From assembly GCF_014204915.1 (NCBI RefSeq), contig NZ_JACHMH010000001.1:6535501-6599500 (forward strand): DNA of 64,000 nucleotides, written 5' to 3'. The DNA comes from Crossiella cryophila (GTDB taxonomy: Bacteria > Actinomycetota > Actinomycetes > Mycobacteriales > Pseudonocardiaceae). The position numbers were made by a program, and so were the translations under genes. How positions within the stretch are numbered: position 1 is the first letter of the stretch; each line of letters begins with the position of its first letter. Under the pieces are notes generated by a model that had not been told where the DNA came from, did no database searches, and was given only the letters and a program-made list of their open reading frames with translations. Below are positions 1-9,498 of the stretch, piece by piece.

Positions 1-3000
1 ATCGGGAGGAGGCGATGTGGTCGTCGTCCAGGCCGAGCGAGCGCAGGGTGTCCCACTTGCTTTCGCTGGCGGTGGCGAAGACCTCCAGCCCGAAGTGCCT
101 GGCGAGCTGGATCGCGGCCATGCCTACGCCGCCGGTTCCGGCGTGTACCAACAGTTTCTCGCCGCGGCGGACTCGGGCGAGGTCGACCAGGCCGTAGTAG
201 GCGGTGAGGAAGGCGATCGGGATGCTGGCCGCCTCGGCGAACGCCCACCCGTCCGGGATCCGGGCGACCAGGCGCTGATCGGCCACGACGGTGGTGCCGA
301 AGGCGGCGGGTGCCATGGCCAGCACCTTGTCCCCCACGGCCAGTCCGGTGACGTCCGGGCCGACCTCGGTGATCACGCCGGCGGCCTCGCCGCCGAGCGG
401 GCCGGGGTCGCCGGGGTACATGTCCAGGGCGCTGAGCACGTCGCGGAAGTTGAGCCCGGCGGCGCGCACCGCGAGCCGCACGTGCCCGGCTGGCAACGGT
501 TCTGCCTGTTCGGGGCAGGCGACCAGGGCGAGTCCGGCCAGGGTGCCGCGTTCGGTGGTTTCCAGTCGCCAGTGGTTGGCGGGCGGTGGGATGAGGGTGT
601 CGGTGTCGGGCTGCCACAGCTCGGGGGCGCGGGCGATGCCCTCGCGTACGGCGATCCGGGGTTCGCCGGTGGCCACCGCGGCGGCGAGCTGGGCGAGGTC
701 GAGTTCGGCGGTCGGGTCCAGGTCGATCAGGGTGATCCGGTCCGGGTGCTCGTTCTGCGCGGTGTGCACCAGGCCCCAGATCGCGGCGGCGGCCGGGTCG
801 GTGTCGGTCGCGCCCGCGGTGACCACGACCAGGTGGGTGGTGTCCGCGCGCGGGTCGGCGAGCCAGCGCTGCAGCCGGTCCAGCACCAGTGCGGTCAGCC
901 GGTGCGTTCTGTCCACAATGGACTCATCGTCCGCTCGCGGGACTGGCATGACCAGGTGGGTGGGGTTGCCCTCGGCGGTGGCCGGGTCCTCGGCGATCAG
1001 CCAGCCGTCGACCTCGCCGGGTGCCAGTTCGCCCAGTGCACGCCAGGTCGGGGTGAGCACGGTGGTGTCGTCGGTGAGCGCGCCGTCGGGCAGTGGGCGG
1101 GTGGTCATGCCGCCGATGGTGAGCACCGGTGCGCCGGTGGGGTCGGTGACCGCGAGGGTGACCTGGTCGCCGGTGGTGGTCAGCGCGATCCGGACCCTGG
1201 TGGCGCCGGAGGCGTGCAGGACCACGTCGGTGAAGGTGAACGGCAGCCGGGTCCCGCCGTCGCCGATGGCGAAGGCGGCGGTCTGCAGCACGGCGTCGAG
1301 CAGGGCCGGGTGGATGCCGTAGCCGGTGGCGGGCAGGCCGGGCAGCTCCGCGGCGGCCCACACCCGGCCGTCCTGTGCCCACACCTCGGTCAGGCCCTGG
1401 AAGGCCGGTCCGTAGCGGACTTCGCCGTCCTGGCCGTACAGCCCGGCGGTGTCCACCCGGGTGCCCTCGGGGGTCCACGGTCCGATCGGGGTGGGGCCGC
1501 CGGTGGTGAGCAGGCCGGTGGCGTGCCGGGTCCAGTCGGCGTGCTCGGCGCGGGCGTGCACGGTCACCGCCCAGCCGCCGTCCCGTTCGGCGAGCGAGAC
1601 GCGCAGCTGCACGCCGCCGCGGGCCGGGAGCACCAGCGGGGCTTCCAGGACGAGTTCGGCGAGCCGGGTGCAGCCCACCGCGTCCCCGGCGCGCACCGCG
1701 AGTTCGACCAGGGCCGCGCCGGGCAGTAGCACGGACCCGCGCACGGTGTGCTGGGCCAGCCACGGGTGGGTGGCCAGGGAGAGCCTGCCGGTGAACAGCG
1801 GCGCGCCGGAGTCGGGCAGCGCGACCAGGGCGCCCAGCAGCGGGTGGTCGGCGGGGGCCAGGCCCGCGCCGGTCACATCACCCGTGTTCGCCGGGGCGGC
1901 GGGCCAGTAGCGCTGGTGCTGGAACGGGTAGACGGGCAGGTCCACCAGGTTCGCGGCAGGCAGCAGGGGCCGCCAGTCGACCGGCACGCCGCTGACGAAG
2001 AGCCGGGCGGCCGAGTCGAGCAGGCGGCGCGGGCCGGGTTCGTCGCGGCGCAGGGTGCCGACCGCGCCGGCCTCGGGCCGGGTCTCCTGGATGGCCGCGG
2101 TGAGCACCGGGTGCGGGCCGACCTCCAGGAAGACCTGGTGGCCAGCCTCGGCCGCGGTGTGCACGGCGTCGGCGAAGCGGACGGTGTGCCGGGTGTTGCG
2201 CACCCAGTAGGCGGCGTCGGCGGAGCTGGTGTCGAGGACCTCGCCGGTGACCGAGGAGTAGACCGGGATGGGGGCAGGGCGGGGCTGGATTCCGGCCAGG
2301 TCGGCCAGCATCCGGTCGGCGATCCGGTCGACCGGGGCGGCGTGTGCGGCGTAGTCGATCGGGAGCAGGGTGGCGCGCACGCCGTCCGCCACGCACCGGT
2401 CCACCAGTGCCCGCACCGCGTGGATCTCGCCGGAGACCACGACCGAGGTGGGGCTGTTGATCGCGGCGATGGACAGGCCCTCGCCGAGGAGTCCGGCGAC
2501 CTGTTCGGCGGGCAGCCGCACCGCGGCCATGCCGCCGCTCCCGGCCAGCTCGGCGGCGATGGCCTTGGCGCGCAGGGAAACGATCCGGGCACCGTCCTCA
2601 AGAGACAGTCCACCGGCCACGCACAGCGCGGCGATCTCGCCCTGGGAGTGGCCGATGACCGCGGCAGGCCGAACGCCGAGTGAGCGCCACACCGCGGCCA
2701 GGGACACCATGATCGCCCACAGCAGGGGTTGCACGACCTCGACCTTGGCCAGTGCCACCTCGTCGCCGAGAACCTCGGCCGGGGTCCAGTCCTGGTAGGG
2801 CGCCAGGGCCCGGGTGCACTCGGCCAGGGCTTCGGCGAACACGGGATGGTCGAGCAGGTCCAGGGCCATCCCGGCCCATTGACCGCCCTGGCCGGGGAAG
2901 ACCAGCACGGGGCCGCGGTCGGTGTCGGCCTGCCCGTGCACGGCCTCGGCGGCCGGGTCGGCGGCGGTGAAGGCACGCAGTGCGGCGGCCAGTTCAGCGC

Positions 3001-4450
3001 GGTCGGTGCCGGTGACGACCAGGCGGTGCGCGAGCCGGGCGCGGGCGGTGGCCAGGGTCCAGGCGATGTCGGCGGCGCTGCCCGCGGTGTCGGCGATTCG
3101 CTCGGCCTGCTCGCGCAGGGCGGCGGCCGAGCTGGCCGAGAGCACCCACGGCAGCAGGTCGGCGGCCGGGGTTTCCTTGGGCGGCAAGGGTTCTGCTGCT
3201 TCTAGGATGACGTGCGCGTTGGTGCCGGAGACACCGAAGGAGGACACCCCGGCCCGGCGTGGGCGACCGGTCTCCGGCCACGGGCGGGCCTCGGTCAGCA
3301 GTTCGACCGAACCCGCTGACCAGTCCACTGTGGAGGATGGCGCGTCGATGTGCAGGCTCTGGGGCAGGGTGCCGTGCCGCATGGCCTGGACCATCTTGAT
3401 GATCCCGGCCACGCCCGCGGCGGCCTGGGTGTGGCCCAGGTTGGACTTCAGCGAGCCCAGGTAGAGCGGGGTCTCGCGGTCCTGGCCGTAGGTGGCGAGT
3501 ACCGCCTGCGCCTCGATGGGATCGCCCAGGACCGTGCCGGTGCCGTGGCCTTCGACGGTGTCCACTTCGGACGGTGTGAGTCCGGCGGCGGCGAGGGCCT
3601 GCTGGATCACGCGTTGCTGGGCCGGGCCGTTGGGTGCGGTGAGGCCGTTGGAGGCGCCGTCCTGGTTGACCGCGCTGCCGCGCACCACCGCGAGGACGCG
3701 GCGACCCTCACGCCGGGCGTCGGAGAGTCGTTGCACGACAAGGACACCGACACCCTCGGCCCACCCGGTGCCGTCCGCCGCCTCGGCGTAGGGCTTGCAC
3801 CGGCCGTCGGTGGACAGGCCACCCTGCAAGGAGAACCCGATGAACGCGTCCGGGGTGGCCAGCACACTCACCCCGCCCACCAGGGCCATGCCGCACTCGC
3901 CACTGCGCAGGGCCTGCGCGGCCCAGTGCAGGGCCACCAGCGAGGAGGAGCACGCCGTGTCCACGGTGACCGCGGGGCCCTGCAACCCCAGGGTGTAGGC
4001 GATCCGGCCGGAGATCACGCTCTGCGAGCCGCCGGTGATCATGTGCCCGGCGACCTCGGCGGAGTCCCCGGCGGCGGCGATGTAACCGGAGGGCATGGCC
4101 CCCGCGAACACCCCGACCGGTTCCCCGGCCAGCGAGGACGGGTCGATGCCCGCGTGTTCCAGTGCCTCCCAGGAGGTTTCCAGCAGCAGCCGCTGTTGCG
4201 GGTCGGTGGCCACCGCCTCCCGCGGTGAGATGCCGAAGAAGGCCGCGTCGAACCCGGCCGCGTCGGTGAGGAATCCGCCCTCGGTGGTGACCGAATCGCC
4301 GCTGGACAAGGCGTCCAGGTCCCAGCCGCGGTCGGCCGGGAAGCCGCTGATCGCGTCCCGGCCCTCGGCGAGCAGTTCCCACAGCTCGTCCGGCGTGCCG
4401 ACCCCGCCGGGCAGGCGGCAGGCCATGCCGACGATGGCGATCGGGTCCTC
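1..4450 (-). other. PKS module 9 (partial): KS-AT(C3-type, YAAH)-DH-ER...
   Basis: The KS and its DTACSSS cysteine are intact. The AT carries GHSQGEIAA, as C3-selective ATs do, but YAAH (codons about 2341-2355) where the other methylmalonyl ATs here have YASH. The DH keeps His in QHTVRGSVLLPGAA and Asp in HPALLDAVLQ. The enoylreductase runs from about position 560 off the left edge, with AGTGGVGMAA for NADPH. A KR and ACP are expected outside the window. Predicted outcome: a fully reduced position if the KR is active. Confidence 0.85.
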
Positions 4451-7400
4451 GGCGACCACCGCGGATTGGGTGGTCCGGGTGCTGGTGCTCGCGCCGCCGA
4501 GCAGCCCGGTGAGGTGGTCGGCGACCGCGGTGACGCTGGGGTGGTCGAATACCAGGGTGGCGGGCAGGCGCAGGCCGGAGGCGGCGGCGATCCGGTTGCG
4601 CAGTTCGACGGCGGTCAGCGAGTCGAAGCCGAGTTCCTTGAACGGACGGGTCGCGCTCACGGCGGCTGGGGAGTTGTGGCCGAGTACGGCGGCCACGTGC
4701 CCGCCGACCAGGTCGCGCAGCAGTCGCGGCCGGTCCTCGGCTGGGGTGTCCCGCCAGCGCTGGGCGAAGCCTTCGCCGGTGGCGCCCTGGTCCGCGACCG
4801 GCCGGGCGGCGGTGGCCGGGAACAGCGCGCGCAGCACCGGCAGTTCACCCGCGCCGGGGGCCAGCCGGGTCAGGCCGGTCACGGGTGCGTTGGTGGCCAG
4901 GGCGGTGTCGAACAGGGCCAGGCCCTGGGCGATCGACAGCGGTGGCAGCGGTGAGCGTTCCAGGCGGCGGCGGTCGGTCTCGGCGAGTGCGCCGGTGCGG
5001 CCGACCTCCGGGGTCCAGGCGCCCCAGGCCAGGGAGATCCCGGCCAGGCCCTGGTCACGGCGCCACTGGATCAGGGCGTCGGCGTAGGTGTTGGCGGCGG
5101 CGTAGTTGCCCTGCCCGGCGTTGCCCAGGATCCCGGCCAGTGAGGAGAACACCGCGAACAGCGGGAGGTCACCGGCCAGCTCGTGCAGGTGCCAGAGGCC
5201 GTCGACCTTGGGTGCCAGCACGGTGTGGAGTTGTTCGGCGGTGAGGTTGCCGGTGAGGCCGTCGTCGAGCACCCCGGCCGCGTGCACCACACCGCGAACC
5301 GGGTGCGCGGCAAACAGAGCGGCCACGGTGTCCCGGTCAGCGACGTCACCGGCCACTACCGTTGCGGTGGCACCGAGTTCGGCGAGTTCGGCGACCAGTT
5401 CCGCGCCACCGCCGCTACGGCTGAGCAGGACCAGTTCGCGCACGCCGTAGGCGGTGACCAGGTGTTTGGCGAGCAGGCCGCCGAGTCCGCCGGTGCCACC
5501 GGTCACCAGCACAGGGCCGTCGACAACTGGCGGGCTGCCTGCGTTGGTGGCCCGGACCAGGCGCAGTCCCAGCAGCCGGTCTCCGCGCACGGCGACCTGG
5601 GTTTCGCCGGTGGACACCGCGCGCGCCAGCAGGTCCGTGTTCGCGTCGGACTCGGTGTCCACCAGGGTGATCAGGCCGGGGTTCTCGGACTGGGCGGCCC
5701 GCACCAGGCCCCACACCGCCGCGGCGGCCAGGTCGGTGGCGGCGACCGCGCCCCGGGTGTGCACGATCAGCCGGGTGCCCGCGAGGCGCTGCAACCGGTC
5801 CAGGACCCATTCGGTGCGCTGGTGCACCGCGACGGGATCCGGGGTTTCCTGATGTGGCAAGGACAGCACCACGACCTCGGCGTCCGCGGGCGGTTCGGTG
5901 CCGGGCTCGATGACGGCCCAGCCCGCCGTGTCCGGAAGGGTGCCCTCGGACAGCTCGATCCACTGCGGCACCAGGACCGCGGTGTCGCCGGGGCCTTCGA
6001 CGAGGTCGCCTTCGGGCAGCGGTCGCAAGGTCAGCGTGCCGACGGTGAGCACGGGTGCGCCCGCGTGGTCGGTGCAGGTGAGGGAGACCGAATCGGGGCC
6101 GGTGCGGGTGAGCAGGGCACGCAGGCGGGTGGCGCCGGTGGCGTGCAGCACGACGTCGGCGAGCAGGAACGGCAGCGCGGGGCCGTGTTCGGCGAGGCCG
6201 GTGAACCCGGCGGCGTGCAGCACGGCGTCGAACAGGGCGGGGTGGATGCCGTAGCCGGTGCTGGGCACCTCCGGCAGTTCGACCTCGGCCCACACCCGGT
6301 CTCCCGCGACCCTGGCCCGGCGCAGGCCCTGGAAGGCGGGGCCGTAGGCGATCGGGCCGTCCGGGGCGTACAGCCCGCCGAGATCGGCCTCGGGTCCCTC
6401 CGGCGCCCAAGTGGTGTCTGGGGCAGCGCTGACGTCCGTGGTGAGCAGCCCGGTCGCGTGCCGGGTCCAGGCCGTCGTGCCCTCGGGGCGGGCGTGCACG
6501 GCCAGCACCCAGCTGTGGGCCTGCTCGGTCAGCGAAACCCTTACCTGGCAACCGCGTTCGGTCAGTACCAGTGGTGTTTCCAGTACCAGCTCGGCCACCC
6601 GGGCGCAGCCCACGGCGTCGCCGGCACGGATGGCCAGTTCGGCGAATCCGGTGCCGGGGAAGACGATCCGGCCGCGGACGCGGTGGTCGGCCAGCCACGG
6701 GTGCGCGGTGGCGCCGAGGCGGCCGGTGAGCACCAGGGTGCCCGGGTCGGCCAGCGAGACCACCGCGCCGAGCAGCGGGTGCCCGGCCGGTTCCAGTCCG
6801 GCGGCCGCGACATCGGCGGTCAGTGGCAGGGCCGCGGGCCAGAACCGGCTGTGCTGGAAGGCGTAGGCGGGCAGGTCGACCCGGGTGCTGCCGGGCAGGG
6901 CGGCGGCCCAGTCGACGGTGCCGCCCCTGGCGAACAGCTCGGCGAGTGCGGTGAGCATCTGGCGGCGGCCGCCCGCACCACGGCGCAGGGCGCCGACGGC
7001 GATGGCCTCCGGTGCGGTGTCCTGCACGGCGGTGGTGAGCACCGGGTGTGGGCTGACCTCGACGAAGGTGTTGAGCCCGTCGGCGATCGCGGTGCGGGTG
7101 GCGCGCTCGAAGCGGACCGTCTCACGCAGGTTGCGCACCCAGTAGGCGGCATCGGCCCCCGCGGTGTCGAAGGCCGCGCCGGTCACCGTGGAGTACACCG
7201 GCACGGTGGCCGGACGCGGTGAGATCGGGGCCAGTTCGGCGAGCAACCGCTCGGCGATCCGTTCCACCTGCGCGGAATGCGAGGCGTAGTCGACCGGGAT
7301 GACCTTCGCGCGCACCTCCTCGGCCTCGCAGCGGGCGACCAGCTCGGCAATGGCGTCCGGATCGCCGGAGACCACCACGGAGTTCGGGCCGTTGACCGCG

Positions 7401-9493
7401 GCCACCGCGAGCCTGCCCTGCCAGTCGCGGATCAACTCGATGGCGGCGGCCACCGGCAGCGGCACCGCGGCCATGCCGCCCTGTCCGGCCAGGGTGTCCG
7501 CGATCGCCCTGCTGCGCAGCGCGACAACCCTCGCACCATCCACAAGAGACAGTCCACCCGCGACACAGACCGCGGCGATCTCACCCTGGGAGTGCCCGAG
7601 CACCGCATCGGGCTCCACACCCAGTGACCGCCACAGTGCGGCGAGGGAGACCATCACCGCCCACAGCGCGGGCTGCACGACGTCCACCCTGGCCAGGGAT
7701 TCCTCGTCCGCCAGCACCTCCCGCAGATCCCAGTCCACAAAGGACTTCAGCGCGGCGGCACACTCGTCCAGCGCGGCGGCGAACACGGCGGACTCGGCCA
7801 GCAGCTCCACCGCCATCCCCGCCCACTGCGCGCCCTGGCCGGGGAAGACGAACACCAGCCCGGACACCGGCCCGGCCTCGCCCAGCACGACACCGGGCGC
7901 GGGCACATCGTCAGCAACCGCCCGCAGCCCGGCCACCAGCTCGTCCCGGTCCGCGCCGATCACCACGGCTCGGTGAGCGAACGCGGTGCGCGCCAACAAG
8001 GTCCGACCCACCGCGGCGCTGTCAGCAGGCAGGTCGGCGAGCAGCCGAGCGGCCTGGTCACGCAGGGCCTGCCCGGTTCGGCCGGAGAGCACCCAAGGCA
8101 GTACCTCGACCGCCGGATCCTCAACCTCGGCCCGAGCGGGGGCGGCTTCCAGGATGACGTGCGCGTTGGTGCCGGACACGCCGAAGGAGGACACCGCGGC
8201 CCGGCGCGGCCTGCCCGTCTCCGGCCACGGGGTGGCCTCGGTGAGCAGCCGCACCGATCCGGCGGTCCAGTCGATCCGGCTGGACGGGGCGTCCACGTGC
8301 AGCGTCGAGGGCAGTACCCCGTGCCGCAACGCCATGATCATCTTGATCACCCCGGCCACCCCGGCGGCGGCCTGACTGTGCCCGAGGTTGGACTTCAGTG
8401 ATCCCAGCAGCAGTGGGGTGTCCCGGTCCTGGCCGTAGGTGGCGATCAGCGCCTGTGCCTCGATGGGGTCGCCGAGCACGGTGCCGGTGCCGTGCGCCTC
8501 GACAGCGTCCACTTCGGACGGTGCGAGCCCGGCGACGGCCAGGGCCTGCCGGATCACCTTCTGCTGCGCCGGTCCGTTGGGTGCGGTCAGGCCGTTGGAG
8601 GCGCCGTCCTGGTTGACCGCGCTCCCGCGCACCACCGCCAGCACCTGGCGGCCTTCACGTACCGCGTCCGAAAGTCGTTGCACCACAAGGATACCAACGC
8701 CCTCGGACCACCCGGTGCCGTCCGCGCCGTCGGCGAATGCCTTGCACCGCCCGTCCGCGGCCATCCCACCCTGCCGGGAGAACCCGACGAACGTGTCGGG
8801 CGTGGCCATCACGGTGACCCCACCGGCCAGCGCCATCGAGCACTCCCCCGCGCGCAGCGCCTGCACCGCCAGATGCAACGCGACCAGCGAGGACGAGCAC
8901 GCGGTGTCCACCGTCATGGCGGGCCCTTGCAGGCCCAGCACGTAGGAGACCCGGCCGGAGGCGACGCTCTGCGAGCCGCCGGTGATCAGGTGTCCGGCCA
9001 GGTCCTCGCCGGAGCCCGCGGCCAGGTCGAGGTAGCCGGAGGGGAATGTCCCGGTGAACACGCCGACGTCGGTGCCGGTGAGTCCGGCCGGGTCGAGTCC
9101 GGCGTGTTCCAGTGCCTCCCAGGAGGTTTCCAGCAGCAGCCGCTGCTGCGGGTCCATGGCCAGGGCCTCACGCGGGGAGATGCCGAAGAACTCGGGGTCG
9201 AAATCGGCCACCCCGTCCAGGAATCCGCCGTGTTCGGTGACCGAGCCACCCTCGGCCAGCAGTCCGTCCAGGTCCCAGCCGCGGTCGGTCGGGAACCCGG
9301 TGACCGCGTCCGCGCCGCGGGCGACCAGGTCCCACAGCTGTTCCGGTGTGCCGACGCCGCCGGGGAAGCGGCAGGCCATGCCCACCACGGCGATCGGCTC
9401 GTCGCCGGTGTCCAGTTCGGCCAGGCGCTGCCGGGCCTGGTGCAGTTCGGCGGTGACCTTCTTGAGGTAGTCGAACAGCTTCTGGTCGGTCAC
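1..9493 (-). CDS. Modular type I PKS, modules 8 and 9 (3' end beyond the window)
   Basis: Third PKS of the operon, continuing chain extension after the 9499-25644 protein. About 3,164 residues are visible. Order: N-terminal coiled-coil docking segment (residues 1-30, TDQKLFDYLKKVTAELHQ), then module 8 KS-AT-DH-KR-ACP and module 9 KS-AT-DH-ER, with the ER cut by the left edge; KR, ACP and possibly more modules must lie beyond. KS cysteines sit in DTACSSS. The start is GTG at 9493, chosen because a GGGGAG ribosome site precedes it and the docking helix begins immediately; it lies 5 nt after the upstream stop, so translation is probably coupled. The docking helix resembles class 1a N-terminal docking domains and matches the helical C-terminus of the preceding PKS. 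No thioesterase is seen. Identity as PKS is certain; the product is unknown. Confidence 0.97.
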   Translation of the reverse strand, partial: MTDQKLFDYLKKVTAELHQARQRLAELDTGDEPIAVVGMACRFPGGVGTPEQLWDLVARGADAVTGFPTDRGWDLDGLLAEGGSVTEHGGFLDGVADFDPEFFGISPREALAMDPQQRLLLETSWEALEHAGLDPAGLTGTDVGVFTGTFPSGYLDLAAGSGEDLAGHLITGGSQSVASGRVSYVLGLQGPAMTVDTACSSSLVALHLAVQALRAGECSMALAGGVTVMATPDTFVGFSRQGGMAADGRCKAFADGADGTGWSEGVGILVVQRLSDAVREGRQVLAVVRGSAVNQDGASNGLTAPNGPAQQKVIRQALAVAGLAPSEVDAVEAHGTGTVLGDPIEAQALIATYGQDRDTPLLLGSLKSNLGHSQAAAGVAGVIKMIMALRHGVLPSTLHVDAPSSRIDWTAGSVRLLTEATPWPETGRPRRAAVSSFGVSGTNAHVILEAAPARAEVEDPAVEVLPWVLSGRTGQALRDQAARLLADLPADSAAVGRTLLARTAFAHRAVVIGADRDELVAGLRAVADDVPAPGVVLGEAGPVSGLVFVFPGQGAQWAGMAVELLAESAVFAAALDECAAALKSFVDWDLREVLADEESLARVDVVQPALWAVMVSLAALWRSLGVEPDAVLGHSQGEIAAVCVAGGLSLVDGARVVALRSRAIADTLAGQGGMAAVPLPVAAAIELIRDWQGRLAVAAVNGPNSVVVSGDPDAIAELVARCEAEEVRAKVIPVDYASHSAQVERIAERLLAELAPISPRPATVPVYSTVTGAAFDTAGADAAYWVRNLRETVRFERATRTAIADGLNTFVEVSPHPVLTTAVQDTAPEAIAVGALRRGAGGRRQMLTALAELFARGGTVDWAAALPGSTRVDLPAYAFQHSRFWPAALPLTADVAAAGLEPAGHPLLGAVVSLADPGTLVLTGRLGATAHPWLADHRVRGRIVFPGTGFAELAIRAGDAVGCARVAELVLETPLVLTERGCQVRVSLTEQAHSWVLAVHARPEGTTAWTRHATGLLTTDVSAAPDTTWAPEGPEADLGGLYAPDGPIAYGPAFQGLRRARVAGDRVWAEVELPEVPSTGYGIHPALFDAVLHAAGFTGLAEHGPALPFLLADVVLHATGATRLRALLTRTGPDSVSLTCTDHAGAPVLTVGTLTLRPLPEGDLVEGPGDTAVLVPQWIELSEGTLPDTAGWAVIEPGTEPPADAEVVVLSLPHQETPDPVAVHQRTEWVLDRLQRLAGTRLIVHTRGAVAATDLAAAAVWGLVRAAQSENPGLITLVDTESDANTDLLARAVSTGETQVAVRGDRLLGLRLVRATNAGSPPVVDGPVLVTGGTGGLGGLLAKHLVTAYGVRELVLLSRSGGGAELVAELAELGATATVVAGDVADRDTVAALFAAHPVRGVVHAAGVLDDGLTGNLTAEQLHTVLAPKVDGLWHLHELAGDLPLFAVFSSLAGILGNAGQGNYAAANTYADALIQWRRDQGLAGISLAWGAWTPEVGRTGALAETDRRRLERSPLPPLSIAQGLALFDTALATNAPVTGLTRLAPGAGELPVLRALFPATAARPVADQGATGEGFAQRWRDTPAEDRPRLLRDLVGGHVAAVLGHNSPAAVSATRPFKELGFDSLTAVELRNRIAAASGLRLPATLVFDHPSVTAVADHLTGLLGGASTSTRTTQSAVVAEDPIAIVGMACRLPGGVGTPDELWELLAEGRDAISGFPADRGWDLDALSSGDSVTTEGGFLTDAAGFDAAFFGISPREAVATDPQQRLLLETSWEALEHAGIDPSSLAGEPVGVFAGAMPSGYIAAAGDSAEVAGHMITGGSQSVISGRIAYTLGLQGPAVTVDTACSSSLVALHWAAQALRSGECGMALVGGVSVLATPDAFIGFSLQGGLSTDGRCKPYAEAADGTGWAEGVGVLVVQRLSDARREGRRVLAVVRGSAVNQDGASNGLTAPNGPAQQRVIQQALAAAGLTPSEVDTVEGHGTGTVLGDPIEAQAVLATYGQDRETPLYLGSLKSNLGHTQAAAGVAGIIKMVQAMRHGTLPQSLHIDAPSSTVDWSAGSVELLTEARPWPETGRPRRAGVSSFGVSGTNAHVILEAAEPLPPKETPAADLLPWVLSASSAAALREQAERIADTAGSAADIAWTLATARARLAHRLVVTGTDRAELAAALRAFTAADPAAEAVHGQADTDRGPVLVFPGQGGQWAGMALDLLDHPVFAEALAECTRALAPYQDWTPAEVLGDEVALAKVEVVQPLLWAIMVSLAAVWRSLGVRPAAVIGHSQGEIAALCVAGGLSLEDGARIVSLRAKAIAAELAGSGGMAAVRLPAEQVAGLLGEGLSIAAINSPTSVVVSGEIHAVRALVDRCVADGVRATLLPIDYAAHAAPVDRIADRMLADLAGIQPRPAPIPVYSSVTGEVLDTSSADAAYWVRNTRHTVRFADAVHTAAEAGHQVFLEVGPHPVLTAAIQETRPEAGAVGTLRRDEPGPRRLLDSAARLFVSGVPVDWRPLLPAANLVDLPVYPFQHQRYWPAAPANTGDVTGAGLAPADHPLLGALVALPDSGAPLFTGRLSLATHPWLAQHTVRGSVLLPGAALVELAVRAGDAVGCTRLAELVLEAPLVLPARGGVQLRVSLAERDGGWAVTVHARAEHADWTRHATGLLTTGGPTPIGPWTPEGTRVDTAGLYGQDGEVRYGPAFQGLTEVWAQDGRVWAAAELPGLPATGYGIHPALLDAVLQTAAFAIGDGGTRLPFTFTDVVLHASGATRVRIALTTTGDQVTLAVTDPTGAPVLTIGGMTTRPLPDGALTDDTTVLTPTWRALGELAPGEVDGWLIAEDPATAEGNPTHLVMPVPRADDESIVDRTHRLTALVLDRLQRWLADPRADTTHLVVVTAGATDTDPAAAAIWGLVHTAQNEHPDRITLIDLDPTAELDLAQLAAAVATGEPRIAVREGIARAPELWQPDTDTLIPPPANHWRLETTERGTLAGLALVACPEQAEPLPAGHVRLAVRAAGLNFRDVLSALDMYPGDPGPLGGEAAGVITEVGPDVTGLAVGDKVLAMAPAAFGTTVVADQRLVARIPDGWAFAEAASIPIAFLTAYYGLVDLARVRRGEKLLVHAGTGGVGMAAIQLARHFGLEVFATASESKWDTLRSLGLDDDHIASSR
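4451..9400 (-). other. PKS module 8: KS-AT(methylmalonyl)-DH-KR-ACP
   Basis: The AT has GHSQGEIAA and YASH signatures, which in this family predict methylmalonyl-CoA. The DH keeps the catalytic His (DHRVRGRIVFPGTG) and the Asp in HPALFDAVLHA. The KR has the LDD motif of B-type reductases (AAGVLDDGLT) and an intact Ser-Tyr-Asn set (GNYAAANTY). The ACP has GFDSL. Predicted outcome: a methyl-branched alkene. The motifs are seen; the substrate and stereochemistry are inferred from family rules. Confidence 0.9.
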
Positions 9494-9498
9494 GCCGC

